Shown piece after piece: positions 8,025-16,617 of a stretch of 64,000 nucleotides of DNA (positions are counted from its first letter, which is position 1; each line of letters opens with the position of its first letter). This stretch comes from DTU089 sp964421815 (GTDB lineage Bacteria > Bacillota > Clostridia > Oscillospirales > Acutalibacteraceae), in the NCBI GenBank assembly GCA_964421815.1, contig CAYQYT010000007.1, forward strand, positions 62,001 to 126,000, written 5' to 3'. The notes beneath the pieces are model-generated. The model saw only the letters and a list, made by a program, of their open reading frames with translations. It did no database searches and was not told where the DNA came from. Made by a program: the position numbers and the translations under genes.

Positions 8025-8702
8025 ATGAAAACAAAAAAAGCTCTCGCTGTCCTTTTGGCAGTTGTTATGCTTGTAGTACCTTTGTCGGTATCCTCTTTCG
8101 CAGTAACCCGCGAAATTGTAACCGCTCCGGTCAAAACAGCATACGTCGATTCAGAGTATTTTAACCCCGTCGGTCTTGTTATCGCTGTTGACGGTGTTAA
8201 TATTACATATTCACCTACAGATCCAAAGTTCCGCTTTGATCCTACCCTTAACGAGTTGCTCACTGTTCCCGAGCCTTATGACCATGACAATAATTCGGCA
8301 ACACCTGACATATCCGACCCGTACAGTTATGTTGATGTTTACTACGACAATGCATTTGTAGGAACAGTTCCCGTTACGGTTGACCACATCCTCGGAGACC
8401 TGACGGTTATTAACAACGGTCACGGTCATTATTGCCTTGGTTGCGGAGCTCTTCACGACTTTGAAAAACACATTGTTACTGAGTGGGTTCCCAATGACGA
8501 TGCCGGAATCCTCACCGCACAAACAAAAACAGGTTACTGCACTGAATGCGGTGCCGAGGTTACAGAACCCATTCCGGGCTCCGAAAAATTCCAGGATATT
8601 TTCCTTGGTAATGGCAATTTGACCGACGCCGAAATCAAGATTATGCTTTTGCTTCAAACAATTGTTGTTTCTTTAGTACAAATGCTTGTGGGCATTTCTT
8701 AA
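8025..8702 (+). CDS. secreted protein with Ig-like domain and paired CxxC motifs
   Basis: 225 residues. A signal peptide (KALAVLLAVVMLVVPLSVSSFA) is followed by a stretch resembling a bacterial Ig-like (Big_3) domain (VKTAYVDSEYFNPVGLVIAV ... VTVDH), then CLGCGALHDF and CTECGAEVTE, two C-x2-C pairs that could bind a metal, and a hydrophobic C-terminal segment (IKIMLLLQTIVVSLVQMLVG). The start is fixed by GGAGG nine bases before ATG 8025. The downstream gene encodes a longer paralogue; its AGGAGG overlaps this stop, so the pair forms an operon. A surface or extracellular role is likely; the function is not known. Confidence 0.8.
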   Translation: MKTKKALAVLLAVVMLVVPLSVSSFAVTREIVTAPVKTAYVDSEYFNPVGLVIAVDGVNITYSPTDPKFRFDPTLNELLTVPEPYDHDNNSATPDISDPYSYVDVYYDNAFVGTVPVTVDHILGDLTVINNGHGHYCLGCGALHDFEKHIVTEWVPNDDAGILTAQTKTGYCTECGAEVTEPIPGSEKFQDIFLGNGNLTDAEIKIMLLLQTIVVSLVQMLVGIS

Positions 8703-8721
8703 TAAGGAGGTCCGTAATATA

Positions 8722-9876
8722 ATGAAAAAAGTTATTTCAGTTTTACTCTCTGTAGTTTTAGTTTTCTCTGTAATGGGTATCTGTGTAAACGCTGACTCCG
8801 GTCTCTCTTATAATGGTGTTGCCAAAATAACGGTAGGTTCCAAATGCGAGCTTAATCCGGAAGATTTTAATGTTACAGTTTCAATTGATAACAAAAAAAT
8901 CGCTTCCTTTGACGGAGAATCAGAAGAATTTACATGCACAATAAATTCAATAACAACTACCGACGGAGTCGATTACTATACCGATCCCGAGGCATTCTTC
9001 CAAAACTATACTAAAGAGGATTTTGCCGGTTCAACGGTAAACGTGGATTTCACTGTTGATTTCGTTTCTGATAAAGTTTTCGGAACACTTGAATACAATG
9101 TTGTTGTAACCGGATTCTCTGCACCCCCTGAATCCGAGGGCGGCGGAATCATTGATCTCATCGGCGGTCTTGTGGGCGGTGGCAGCGGAAGCTCACCGGA
9201 TATCGAACTCAAGGTTCCTACCGATCTTACCGCAACAGGAACCATAGATTCTTTCCCCGCAATCGCCCCCGCAGACGACGCTGTAACCCGTATTGAAATT
9301 GCAAAGAAAAACAGTTATACGGATGCTGAAAGATTTGACCCCACAGGTGTTAAACTCAATGTTGTTCTTGCTAACGGAACATCCGGTACGGTAACCTATA
9401 GCGATGAATCTGCTCACGCATTCACTTTTTACCCTTCTGCAAACGAAAACCTCACTGTTTATGATACCGAGGTAGCTATGACCTTCTTTGGTAGAGTGTT
9501 CGGTTATACACCAATCACTGTTGAACACCAGTTCTCCTGTGATGCAGACGGCAACGAAGCTTTTGTTAATATAACCACAAACAAATATACGGAAACAAAT
9601 CCCGGTTACCATGCAGTTGTATGTGAAGGATGCGGAGAAGCTCATAACGCACAGCCTCATACCCCTAAAAATGAAGATTGGGTCTATAACAACGATGCAA
9701 CATTTGTTGAAAACGGCACAATGTCCAACGTATGTAAGGACTGCGGTGTTACCCTTGTGGCCGATGCTTTCGGAACTGCCGGATTTAACAAAACTTTTGA
9801 AGATATGCACTTCATTAAGGTGATTTTTGAATACATCAATGTGCTTCTCAGATTTATTGGTGCTGCAACTGAATGA
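8722..9876 (+). CDS. secreted protein, longer paralogue of the preceding gene
   Basis: 384 residues. Signal peptide (VISVLLSVVLVFSVMGICVNA), an N-terminal domain of about 120 residues, a Gly-rich linker near 150-165 (GGIIDLIGGLVGGGSGSS), then the same module as its neighbour: KKNSYTDAERFDPTGVKLNV ... ITVEH, followed by CEGCGEAHN and CKDCGVTLV, and a closing hydrophobic segment (IKVIFEYINVLLRFIGAA). Start ATG 8722 follows AAGGAGG (8704-8710). Gene duplication with an added N-terminal domain explains the pair. Extracellular; no enzyme motif is seen. Confidence 0.8.
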   Translation: MKKVISVLLSVVLVFSVMGICVNADSGLSYNGVAKITVGSKCELNPEDFNVTVSIDNKKIASFDGESEEFTCTINSITTTDGVDYYTDPEAFFQNYTKEDFAGSTVNVDFTVDFVSDKVFGTLEYNVVVTGFSAPPESEGGGIIDLIGGLVGGGSGSSPDIELKVPTDLTATGTIDSFPAIAPADDAVTRIEIAKKNSYTDAERFDPTGVKLNVVLANGTSGTVTYSDESAHAFTFYPSANENLTVYDTEVAMTFFGRVFGYTPITVEHQFSCDADGNEAFVNITTNKYTETNPGYHAVVCEGCGEAHNAQPHTPKNEDWVYNNDATFVENGTMSNVCKDCGVTLVADAFGTAGFNKTFEDMHFIKVIFEYINVLLRFIGAATE

Positions 9877-9899
9877 TAACCCTCCCCAAATAAAAATTG

Positions 9900-9930
9900 A
9901 CCGCTGCTCTTTTTGAGCAGCGGTTTTATT
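9900..9930. terminator. terminator between convergent genes
   Basis: A 10-bp perfect stem (ACCGCTGCTC/GAGCAGCGGT, loop TTTTT) followed by TTTTATT ends the secreted-protein operon; the stem could also act for rmuC on the other strand. Confidence 0.9.
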
Positions 9931-9973
9931 ATTATCTTACATAATGAGAATGCGATGTTCTACACACCCAACT

Positions 9974-11251
9974 CTATTCTTCTGTATCGGGCAACTCCAG
10001 AATATCGGTAGCGGCGCCGGATTCAATTGCCTCCACACCTTTGAGTTTCTTTTGAATGATATCATTTCTATGGCGGGCTTCATCAAGGGATTTGCCCGCT
10101 TCATCAATCTTCTTCCTTGCTTTTTCAAGAACATTACCAAAGGTTTCATATTGGGTTTTGGCGGCTCCCAAAAGTTTTCTGACTTCATCCGCCTTCTCGT
10201 TAATTGCCATTGCTTTGAAACCCATAGCAAATGAATTAAGCAAAGCGGTTATAGTTGATGGTCCTGCTATCATAACATTTTGTGCCTGAAGTTTTTCCGC
10301 TATTCCGCTTTTTGAAGATGCGATTTCAGCATAAAGCCCCTCCGTTGCAAGATAGAGAACTGCAAAGGGTGTTGTTTGAGGTACAACAATATATTTCTTT
10401 ATATCTTTTGCCTCTGCAAGAACTCTGTCCTCAAGGGCTTTTCTTGCCACCTGCAATCCATCCGGATCCGCCCTGTCTGCCGCGTCACAGACTCGAACGT
10501 AATCTTCCAAAGGAAATTTAGAGTCAATAGGAAGAAAAATATCTTCTCCGTTTTTGTCGCTGTTAGGGAAACGAATGGCAAATTCGATATGCTCGCTATT
10601 ATTTTTGGGCGAATAGTTTTTAACATAAAGTCCGGGAATGGTTTGGTCAAGAATGGACTCAAGCTGGACCTCCGCCCAAGTGCCCCTTGCCTTAACATTG
10701 GTAAGAATTCTGTTAAGGGATGTTACATTTGTTGTAACCCCTTGGGATAGTTCTTTCATTTCACCCAGAGATTTATAAACATTTTCAAGTTGTTCCGAAA
10801 CGGTTTTAAATGAGGAGTTAAGACGGGTCGAAAGAGTCGCTGTAAGTTTTTCATCAACGGTCACTCGCATTTCTTCCAATTTTTTCTCGTTGCTTTCCTG
10901 CATTTTTGAAATAGAGTCACCGATTACCTTGGACTGTCTCTCGGAACTTTGAATATTTTGTTCTTGGATTGATTTTAATGAAGAGGAGATTTTGTCAGTC
11001 AAGTCAATTCTGCTCTGATAATTTTCTTTAAGCATCTGACTTAATTTGTCCTCAATTTTGCCGAGAGCCGCCGTGGTTTCTTCACGGGATTCCTTTCCGG
11101 ATTTTGCCATTTCCTCACGGTTACGGCGAAACTCCTCATAAATTGCGTCATTGTTTTTATTTTTCTTTAAAGAAGCCACAAGAACAATGCACACAAGGGA
11201 AAGTGCAACTGTTAATGCACCAAATATAATAATCAATATTTCTAAATCCAT
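9974..11251 (-). CDS. rmuC: DNA recombination protein RmuC homologue
   Basis: 425 residues. One N-terminal membrane segment (LIIIFGALTVALSLVCIVLVASL), a long coiled coil (about 35-170, rich in Glu/Lys), then the RmuC nuclease-like core with GTWAEVQLESIL, DSKFPLEDY, IVVPQTTPFAVLYL and NVMIAGPSTITALL. The family limits inversions at short repeats and is thought to be a membrane-tethered nuclease of the PD-(D/E)XK type. It stands alone, downstream of the 110-bp repeats. Start ATG at 11251. Confidence 0.92.
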   Translation of the reverse strand: MDLEILIIIFGALTVALSLVCIVLVASLKKNKNNDAIYEEFRRNREEMAKSGKESREETTAALGKIEDKLSQMLKENYQSRIDLTDKISSSLKSIQEQNIQSSERQSKVIGDSISKMQESNEKKLEEMRVTVDEKLTATLSTRLNSSFKTVSEQLENVYKSLGEMKELSQGVTTNVTSLNRILTNVKARGTWAEVQLESILDQTIPGLYVKNYSPKNNSEHIEFAIRFPNSDKNGEDIFLPIDSKFPLEDYVRVCDAADRADPDGLQVARKALEDRVLAEAKDIKKYIVVPQTTPFAVLYLATEGLYAEIASSKSGIAEKLQAQNVMIAGPSTITALLNSFAMGFKAMAINEKADEVRKLLGAAKTQYETFGNVLEKARKKIDEAGKSLDEARHRNDIIQKKLKGVEAIESGAATDILELPDTEE

Positions 11252-11322
11252 AAATATTCCTTTACATGCAAATGTGCTGTTAATTTAGAAAGTTATTATA
11301 TACCTTAATATAATAATCTTAA

Positions 11323-11638
11323 TTCCTTAGATTGCGGTAGATTTGCGGATTTGCGAACGGTTGCTGTACAAAGGTACTGCGAGGTGAGTAAAACACAAAG
11401 ATACCGTGATATAAGGAACCTTAATAGGTAATTTCCTTAGATTGCGGTAGGTTTGCGGATTTGCGAACCGACGCTGTGCAAGGGCACTGCGAGGTGAGTA
11501 AAACGCAAAGATACCGTGATATAAGGAACCTTAATAGGTAATTTCCTTAGATTGCGGTAGGTTTGCGGATTTGCGAACCGACGCTGTGCAAGGGCACTGC
11601 GAGGTGAGTAAAACGCAAAGATACCGTGATATAAGGAA
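11323..11638. repeat. three tandem 110-bp palindromic repeats between glpK and rmuC
   Basis: Three 96-bp units (11323-11418, 11433-11528, 11543-11638) are separated by identical 14-bp linkers, giving an exact 110-bp period. Each unit is an imperfect palindrome: TTCCTTA...TAAGGAA at the ends, GCGGTA/TACCG-type inner arms, TTTGCG/CGCAAA, and a central small hairpin. Units 2 and 3 are identical; unit 1 differs at eight sites. The central hairpin is GTAC-AAAG-GTAC in unit 1 (11366-11377) and GTGC-AAGG-GCAC in units 2 and 3, a compensatory change. The last unit ends one base before the glpK stop codon. No ORF is present. Confidence 0.9.
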
Positions 11639-11639
11639 A

Positions 11640-13145
11640 TTAAGCTTGCTCCCAGTTGCGGGAACGGTTTACCGCTTTATGCCACCCATCAACCATGGCA
11701 TCACGAGAAACACCGTCAATGGCGGGTACGAAAATCCGGTCAACTTCGCGGACACGCTCAATTTCGTCAAAATCTTTCCAGAATCCAACGGCAAGGCCTG
11801 CCATATAGGCGGCACCGAGAGCTGTTGTTTCAACAAGTTTGGGGCGGTTAACCTTTGAGGAAGTAAGATTAGCCTGAATCTGAAGCATTATATTGCTTAC
11901 GGAAGCGCCGCCGTCAACACGGAGTTCGCTCATAAGAATACCGCTATCCTTTGACATGGCGTCAACAAGGTCAGTAACCTGGAAAGCGATACTTTCAAGA
12001 ACCGCTCTTGCAAAGTGTGCTCTGTTTGCACCGCGGGTAAGTCCCATAATGCATCCTCTTGCATACATATCCCAATAGGGTGCGCCCAATCCTGTAAAGG
12101 CGGGAACGAGATAAACGCCATTGGAATCCCTTACACTTTCCGCAAGAAAATCACATTCGCTGGGTTCGGAAATGAGTCTTAACTCATCACGGAGCCATTT
12201 TATAACGGAGCCGGCATTAAAAGCACTACCCTCAAGGTCATAAGTGATTTTTCCGTTAATGCCCCAGGCGATACCTTCAATAAGGTTGTTTTTGGAATGG
12301 ATTCTCTTATCACCGGTATTCATAAGGAGGAAGCATCCTGTACCGTAAGTGTTTTTCGCCTGACCGGCTTTGAAACAAGCCTGACCGAAAAGTGCTGCCT
12401 GTTGGTCACCGATAGCACCGGAAATGGGTATGCCGGCAAGGGATTTGAGTCCCGGTACATCCTCGGAAACATAGCCGTAAACGGAACTGCACTCTCTGAC
12501 CTCCGGAAGAATATTCATGGGAATACCCAGTTCACTGCAAAGTTTCTCGTCCCAACAGAGTTTTTCAATATCAAACAACATTGTTCTTGCGGCATTGCTG
12601 TAATCTGTAATATGTACCTGCTTATTTGTTAAGTTCCATATAAGCCAGGTTTCAACAGTACCGAAAAGGAGTTTGCCGTCCATTGCAAGTGTTCTTGCCT
12701 CAGGAACATTATCAAGAATCCATTTGATTTTTGTTGCGCTGAAGTATGCGTCAATAAGCAGACCTGTTTTTTCTTTTACATATTCTTCAAGTCCGCTTTC
12801 TTTTAGTTTTTCGCAAATGGGAGCAGTTCTTCTGCACTGCCAAACAATTGCGTTATAAACAGGCTTGCCGGTATCTTTATCCCAGAGGATTGTGGTTTCT
12901 CTTTGGTTTGTGATACCTATTGCGGCAATTTCTTTGGGGTCAATCTTACCGTACTCAATAGCCGCAGAAAGTGAGCGAAGCTGTGAATCAAGAATTTCAT
13001 AAGGATTGTGCTCAACCCAGCCCGTATTAGGATATATCTGTTCAAATTCATACTGAGCCTTTGAAACAATTCTTCCCTTTTTGTCAAAGACAATGGTTCT
13101 TGAGCTTGTGGTGCCTTGGTCAAGAGCGAGAACATATTTTTTCAT
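11640..13145 (-). CDS. glpK: glycerol kinase
   Basis: 501 residues, the usual length for this FGGY-family kinase, which makes sn-glycerol 3-phosphate from glycerol and ATP. Seen: LALDQGTTSSRTIVFD at the N-terminus, GWVEHNPYEI, NQRETTILWDKDTGKP, GDQQAALFGQ, and the C-terminal phosphate-binding region RVDGGASVSN. It is the last gene of a tight group malQ / HAD phosphatase / dockerin protein / glpK (gaps 3-18 bp). No glpF transporter lies beside it. Start ATG 13145 follows GGGGGATTTAAT. Confidence 0.96.
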   Translation of the reverse strand: MKKYVLALDQGTTSSRTIVFDKKGRIVSKAQYEFEQIYPNTGWVEHNPYEILDSQLRSLSAAIEYGKIDPKEIAAIGITNQRETTILWDKDTGKPVYNAIVWQCRRTAPICEKLKESGLEEYVKEKTGLLIDAYFSATKIKWILDNVPEARTLAMDGKLLFGTVETWLIWNLTNKQVHITDYSNAARTMLFDIEKLCWDEKLCSELGIPMNILPEVRECSSVYGYVSEDVPGLKSLAGIPISGAIGDQQAALFGQACFKAGQAKNTYGTGCFLLMNTGDKRIHSKNNLIEGIAWGINGKITYDLEGSAFNAGSVIKWLRDELRLISEPSECDFLAESVRDSNGVYLVPAFTGLGAPYWDMYARGCIMGLTRGANRAHFARAVLESIAFQVTDLVDAMSKDSGILMSELRVDGGASVSNIMLQIQANLTSSKVNRPKLVETTALGAAYMAGLAVGFWKDFDEIERVREVDRIFVPAIDGVSRDAMVDGWHKAVNRSRNWEQA

Positions 13146-13163
13146 ATTAAATCCCCCAATTTT

Positions 13164-14225
13164 TTATTTTTCAGGCCATTGGAAATCCTCGTACTTAATT
13201 AAATGTGTTTTTTGAATAGTAATTTCTTTCAATTTAGCAAAACTTAGTGAACTTAAACCGAAATTAGTTTCTGCAACATGTACATAGGACTCATAGGAAA
13301 TAGTATAGGACTGAACATTAGCGGTCGCGACATCAACAACAATTTTGAGAACACAGTTTTTAAACTCTCTAAGCATTGCACTCTCACCGGAACTGTTTTT
13401 CATAAGTTTCAATAAGGTTGTATCCTGCTCAGCCACAATATCTGTAACATTAAGAACTTTTGCGTAGGCAGATTGGGTTGCCATCTCCATCTCCGTATTG
13501 GGAAGTGCAACCTCCATGGTTATCAATCCGTTTTCCGAATCGTAAACGGCTTTTGCTCCGAAAACATCGGAAACTGCAAGATTTGATACGTAATCATCAC
13601 CCTCAACAGAAACTAATGTAAAGTCATTGCTTCCGTAGGGAATGGTTGTAACAACATTTTCCTTGTCATCCTCTGTCAGTTCTTTTTTTACCATTTCCGC
13701 AATGCCCTCGGCACTTGTACCGAAACTGAAAGCGGGAATTTCAACTTCTTTAATATTAAAATCCGTTAAATTATCGGACTCTGTCTTTGTAATTGTTGCG
13801 GCAATATACTTTTCATCTTCGCTTTTTGTAACCTTGATTTTATTTAAAAACGCATTGAAGTATGCTATAAATACTTCCTCGCTTCCGCTAAAAAGACCGC
13901 TGTCATCGAAACCGCTGAAAGCACCGGAAGGTTGGAGTGTTGCAAGCCCTGCCACACCCCGAAGAATTTGGCGGGCATCAAAAACTGTTATTGCGCCGTC
14001 AAAATTAACATCTCCACGTTTCAACTGGGCTTCATCCTTCACAAGAATAACACCCGATGCCATCTGCAGCGCAAGGCGAGCATCCTCGATATCAACTTTT
14101 CCGCTGCCATCAATATCTCCGTAAACAGTATCGTCATCATAAACAGCACTTCCGCTGAATCCTATTGACAAGAGTGAACATAAAAGTGCCGTTACGGTTA
14201 ACAAAGTAACTATTTTTTTAAACAT
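13164..14225 (-). CDS. secreted protein with an N-terminal type I dockerin domain
   Basis: 353 residues. Signal peptide (TVTALLCSLLSIGFSGSA) and then, unusually at the N-terminus, two calcium-binding dockerin repeats: GDIDGSGKVDIEDARLALQM and GDVNFDGAITVFDARQILRG (about 36-92). Dockerins dock to cohesins in cellulosome-like complexes. The remaining 250 residues are not recognised; they are rich in beta strands and acidic residues and have no catalytic motif. It sits between the HAD phosphatase and glpK with gaps of 13 and 18 bp, so it is probably co-transcribed with cytoplasmic sugar enzymes, an odd setting. No cohesin gene is in the window. Confidence 0.85.
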   Translation of the reverse strand: MFKKIVTLLTVTALLCSLLSIGFSGSAVYDDDTVYGDIDGSGKVDIEDARLALQMASGVILVKDEAQLKRGDVNFDGAITVFDARQILRGVAGLATLQPSGAFSGFDDSGLFSGSEEVFIAYFNAFLNKIKVTKSEDEKYIAATITKTESDNLTDFNIKEVEIPAFSFGTSAEGIAEMVKKELTEDDKENVVTTIPYGSNDFTLVSVEGDDYVSNLAVSDVFGAKAVYDSENGLITMEVALPNTEMEMATQSAYAKVLNVTDIVAEQDTTLLKLMKNSSGESAMLREFKNCVLKIVVDVATANVQSYTISYESYVHVAETNFGLSSLSFAKLKEITIQKTHLIKYEDFQWPEK

Positions 14226-14238
14226 CCGACAATCTCCT

Positions 14239-15030
14239 TTATTTAATGGCTTCTAAAATTTCTTTAACAGAGCCGAGAACGTACTCGGGTCTTACATCGC
14301 TTTTTTCGTAATCCTCCATAGTGGTTTCCCCGGAAAGCACTAAAATGGAAGTTACACCCGCATTTATTCCTGTTTTAACATCCGTATAAATTCTGTCGCC
14401 CACCATGGCAATTTCATTGTATGGGATGTTTTCCCTTTTAGCAAGAATATCTATCATTGTTCTGTCAGGCTTGCCCAGGAAAACAGGTCTTCTTTTTACG
14501 GCATTTTCAAACATATCCGCAAAACTTCCGCAATCGGGAAGATATCTGCCACCCTCTATGGGGCAAACCATATCAATATTTGTTGCGTAATAATCCGCAC
14601 CGTTGTCAAGAAGGTCACACACTATGCGGATTTTTTTGTAATCAAGCTCGGTATCATAGCCCAAAAGAACAGTATCTGCTCCAACACCGTCCTCGCTGAT
14701 TTTTACACCGTATTTTTTCAGTTCGGTTTTTAAAGACTCGGTTCCGCAAACGTAAACCAAGGAATCCTTTTTGTTCTCCTGCAAGAACATTCCCGCCGCC
14801 ATACCTGAGGTGAAAACATTTTTATTTTCACAGGGAAAGCCCAATGAACGCATTTTTTCAACATAATCGGCGGCATTTTTTGAGGAATTGTTTGTAAGAA
14901 AAATAAAATTCTTTCCCTGCGCTTTAAGGGTGCACAGAAATTCCTTTGCGCCGTCAATGGGGTCATAGCCCAGATTAACCGTACCGTCCATATCAAGCAA
15001 GTATAGGGTTATATCTTTTAAATCTGCCAT
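14239..15030 (-). CDS. HAD-IIA family sugar phosphatase (NagD-like)
   Basis: 263 residues with the HAD motifs: DMDGTVNLG near the N-terminus (nucleophile Asp), FLTNNSSKNAADY (motif II), KPDRTMIDIL and VGDRIYTDVKTGI (motifs III/IV). The C2-type cap between motifs II and III places it with NagD/p-nitrophenylphosphatase-like enzymes, which remove phosphate from small phosphosugars or nucleotides. The exact substrate is unknown. The start is three bases after the malQ stop, so the two are translationally close. Confidence 0.88.
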   Translation of the reverse strand: MADLKDITLYLLDMDGTVNLGYDPIDGAKEFLCTLKAQGKNFIFLTNNSSKNAADYVEKMRSLGFPCENKNVFTSGMAAGMFLQENKKDSLVYVCGTESLKTELKKYGVKISEDGVGADTVLLGYDTELDYKKIRIVCDLLDNGADYYATNIDMVCPIEGGRYLPDCGSFADMFENAVKRRPVFLGKPDRTMIDILAKRENIPYNEIAMVGDRIYTDVKTGINAGVTSILVLSGETTMEDYEKSDVRPEYVLGSVKEILEAIK

Positions 15031-15033
15031 ATT

Positions 15034-16470
15034 TTACCTTCCGTAAAGTCTGTTCAATTCTCGAAGTTCATTTTTATCAATTAAGTTTAACTGATCTTTC
15101 GTTATTCTGTAAAGCCAGTTGCCCTCGGCTCTGCCGGGAACATTAAGCCTTGTATCGTTGCCATAGCCCAGCAAATCCTGTACGGGAAAGATAACAAGTC
15201 CCGCATTGCTTGCCGTAATTGTTCTTATAATTGCTTTACAACCTTTTTCGTTCCATTGATTCTCGTCACACACGCAGTAACGCATAATCTCCTTTTTAGT
15301 ATCCGTGGGAGTTTCCCATAAATAGCCCAAAAGAGTATTGTTATCGTGGGTGCCGGAATAAGCAACGCAATTATTTATGTAATTATGGGGCTTGTGGGGA
15401 GTGTCGCCACCGAAGAAACCGAACTGGAAAACCCGCATACCGGGGAAACCGCTTTCTTCCACAAGTTCGACGACTTCCTTTGTTATGTCCCCCAAATCCT
15501 CTGCAATAATTAGTTTGTCTTCGGCAACACTCTTTATTGCGTTGATTAACTTCATGCCGGGACCTTTTACCCATTTTCCGTTTTTTGCAGTTTCCGAATT
15601 CCCGTCAACTGCCCAAAAACTTTCAAATGCTCTGAAGTGGTCAATTCTTATTCCGTCAAACAATTCAAGATATAAGGAAACCCGTTCTTTCCACCAACAA
15701 AAGCCGTCTTTTTCCATTGCCGCCCAATTATAAAGAGGATTCCCCCAAAGTTGTCCGTCCTCGGCAAAATAATCCGGGGGAACACCTGCAACATCGGTCA
15801 TTTTATTATTATCATCAATAAGGAAAAGTGGCTTATTAAAATAAACATCTGATGAGTCAAAGGAAACATATATGGGAACATCCCCTATAATTTTTATTCC
15901 CTTTTTGTTGGCATATTCCTTAACTTCTGCCCACTGAGTAAAAAACTCATACTGAATAAATCGCCATCCGAATTCAACGTCTTTGTCATAACTTTCATTT
16001 TCCCAAAGAGTCCATTCCCTGTTGCCGTTTTTATCTTTCAGAGCCATAAAGGTGCAAAAATCCTTTAAATGCTTGTTGCTCCCAATAAATGAGTCAATTT
16101 TTTCTTTTTCTTCTTTGCCGACTCTTTTTGATACCTTAATAAGCAGGGGTACTCTCTCCCCGCTCAATCTTTCAAATTCACAGGAATAGGGTGTACTTTG
16201 GCGGGCGGAGTTCAGTTCATCCTCGGTTAAAAGACCTTTTTCAAAAAGTTTTTCCATATCTATAAAATAGGGGTTGCCCGCAAAGGTTGAATATGATTTA
16301 TAGGGAGAATTACACTCGTCCACAAGTCCGAAAGGAAGCACCTGCCAATATGAAAATCCGCTATGGGAAAGGAAATCGACAAACTCTTTTGCGGACTTGC
16401 CGAAACTGCCACAGGAGTATTCGCCCCAAAGGGACGATATATGTAAAAGCACGCCGCTTTTTCTTTCCAT
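15034..16470 (-). CDS. malQ: 4-alpha-glucanotransferase (amylomaltase, GH77)
   Basis: 478 residues. Transfers alpha-1,4-glucan segments between malto-oligosaccharides and releases glucose; cytoplasmic. Seen: LHISSLWGEYSCGSFGKSA, the nucleophile Asp in IRIDHFRAF near 277, the acid/base Glu in AEDLGDI near 323, and SGTHDNNTLLGY near 378. Start ATG 16470 follows GGAAGGAGAATTGCC; a TTG six bases earlier is too close to the ribosome binding site. First gene of the malQ / HAD / dockerin / glpK group, with a promoter at 16519-16548. It fits with the glycogen operon further on. Confidence 0.95.
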   Translation of the reverse strand: MERKSGVLLHISSLWGEYSCGSFGKSAKEFVDFLSHSGFSYWQVLPFGLVDECNSPYKSYSTFAGNPYFIDMEKLFEKGLLTEDELNSARQSTPYSCEFERLSGERVPLLIKVSKRVGKEEKEKIDSFIGSNKHLKDFCTFMALKDKNGNREWTLWENESYDKDVEFGWRFIQYEFFTQWAEVKEYANKKGIKIIGDVPIYVSFDSSDVYFNKPLFLIDDNNKMTDVAGVPPDYFAEDGQLWGNPLYNWAAMEKDGFCWWKERVSLYLELFDGIRIDHFRAFESFWAVDGNSETAKNGKWVKGPGMKLINAIKSVAEDKLIIAEDLGDITKEVVELVEESGFPGMRVFQFGFFGGDTPHKPHNYINNCVAYSGTHDNNTLLGYLWETPTDTKKEIMRYCVCDENQWNEKGCKAIIRTITASNAGLVIFPVQDLLGYGNDTRLNVPGRAEGNWLYRITKDQLNLIDKNELRELNRLYGR

Positions 16471-16518
16471 TGGCAATTCTCCTTCCGTTTTAAAAGAATA
16501 CTTTTATATATTTATAAT

Positions 16519-16548
16519 AGTATAACATATTATATGCTTTTTTGTAAA
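16519..16548 (-). promoter_or_regulatory. malQ operon promoter
   Basis: On the minus strand TTTACA (16543-16548), 18-bp spacer, TATACT (16519-16524), about 50 bases upstream of the malQ ATG. Confidence 0.6.
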
Positions 16549-16574
16549 TAGAGAAAGCGTTAAAAGACTGTAAA

Positions 16575-16602
16575 GAAAAACCCTCCGACAGAAGTCGGAG
16601 GG
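16575..16602 (-). terminator. terminator of the ceramidase-like gene
   Basis: A 9-bp GC-rich stem (CCCTCCGAC/GTCGGAGGG, loop of four) followed on the minus strand by GTTTTTC, 16 bases past the stop codon. It separates this gene from malQ. Confidence 0.9.
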
Positions 16603-16617
16603 CACAAATTTTTAAGT

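Noticed and set aside
11323..11638. CRISPR array
   Set aside because: Only three units, period 110 bp, and the short linkers are identical, not unique spacers; the units are large palindromes.
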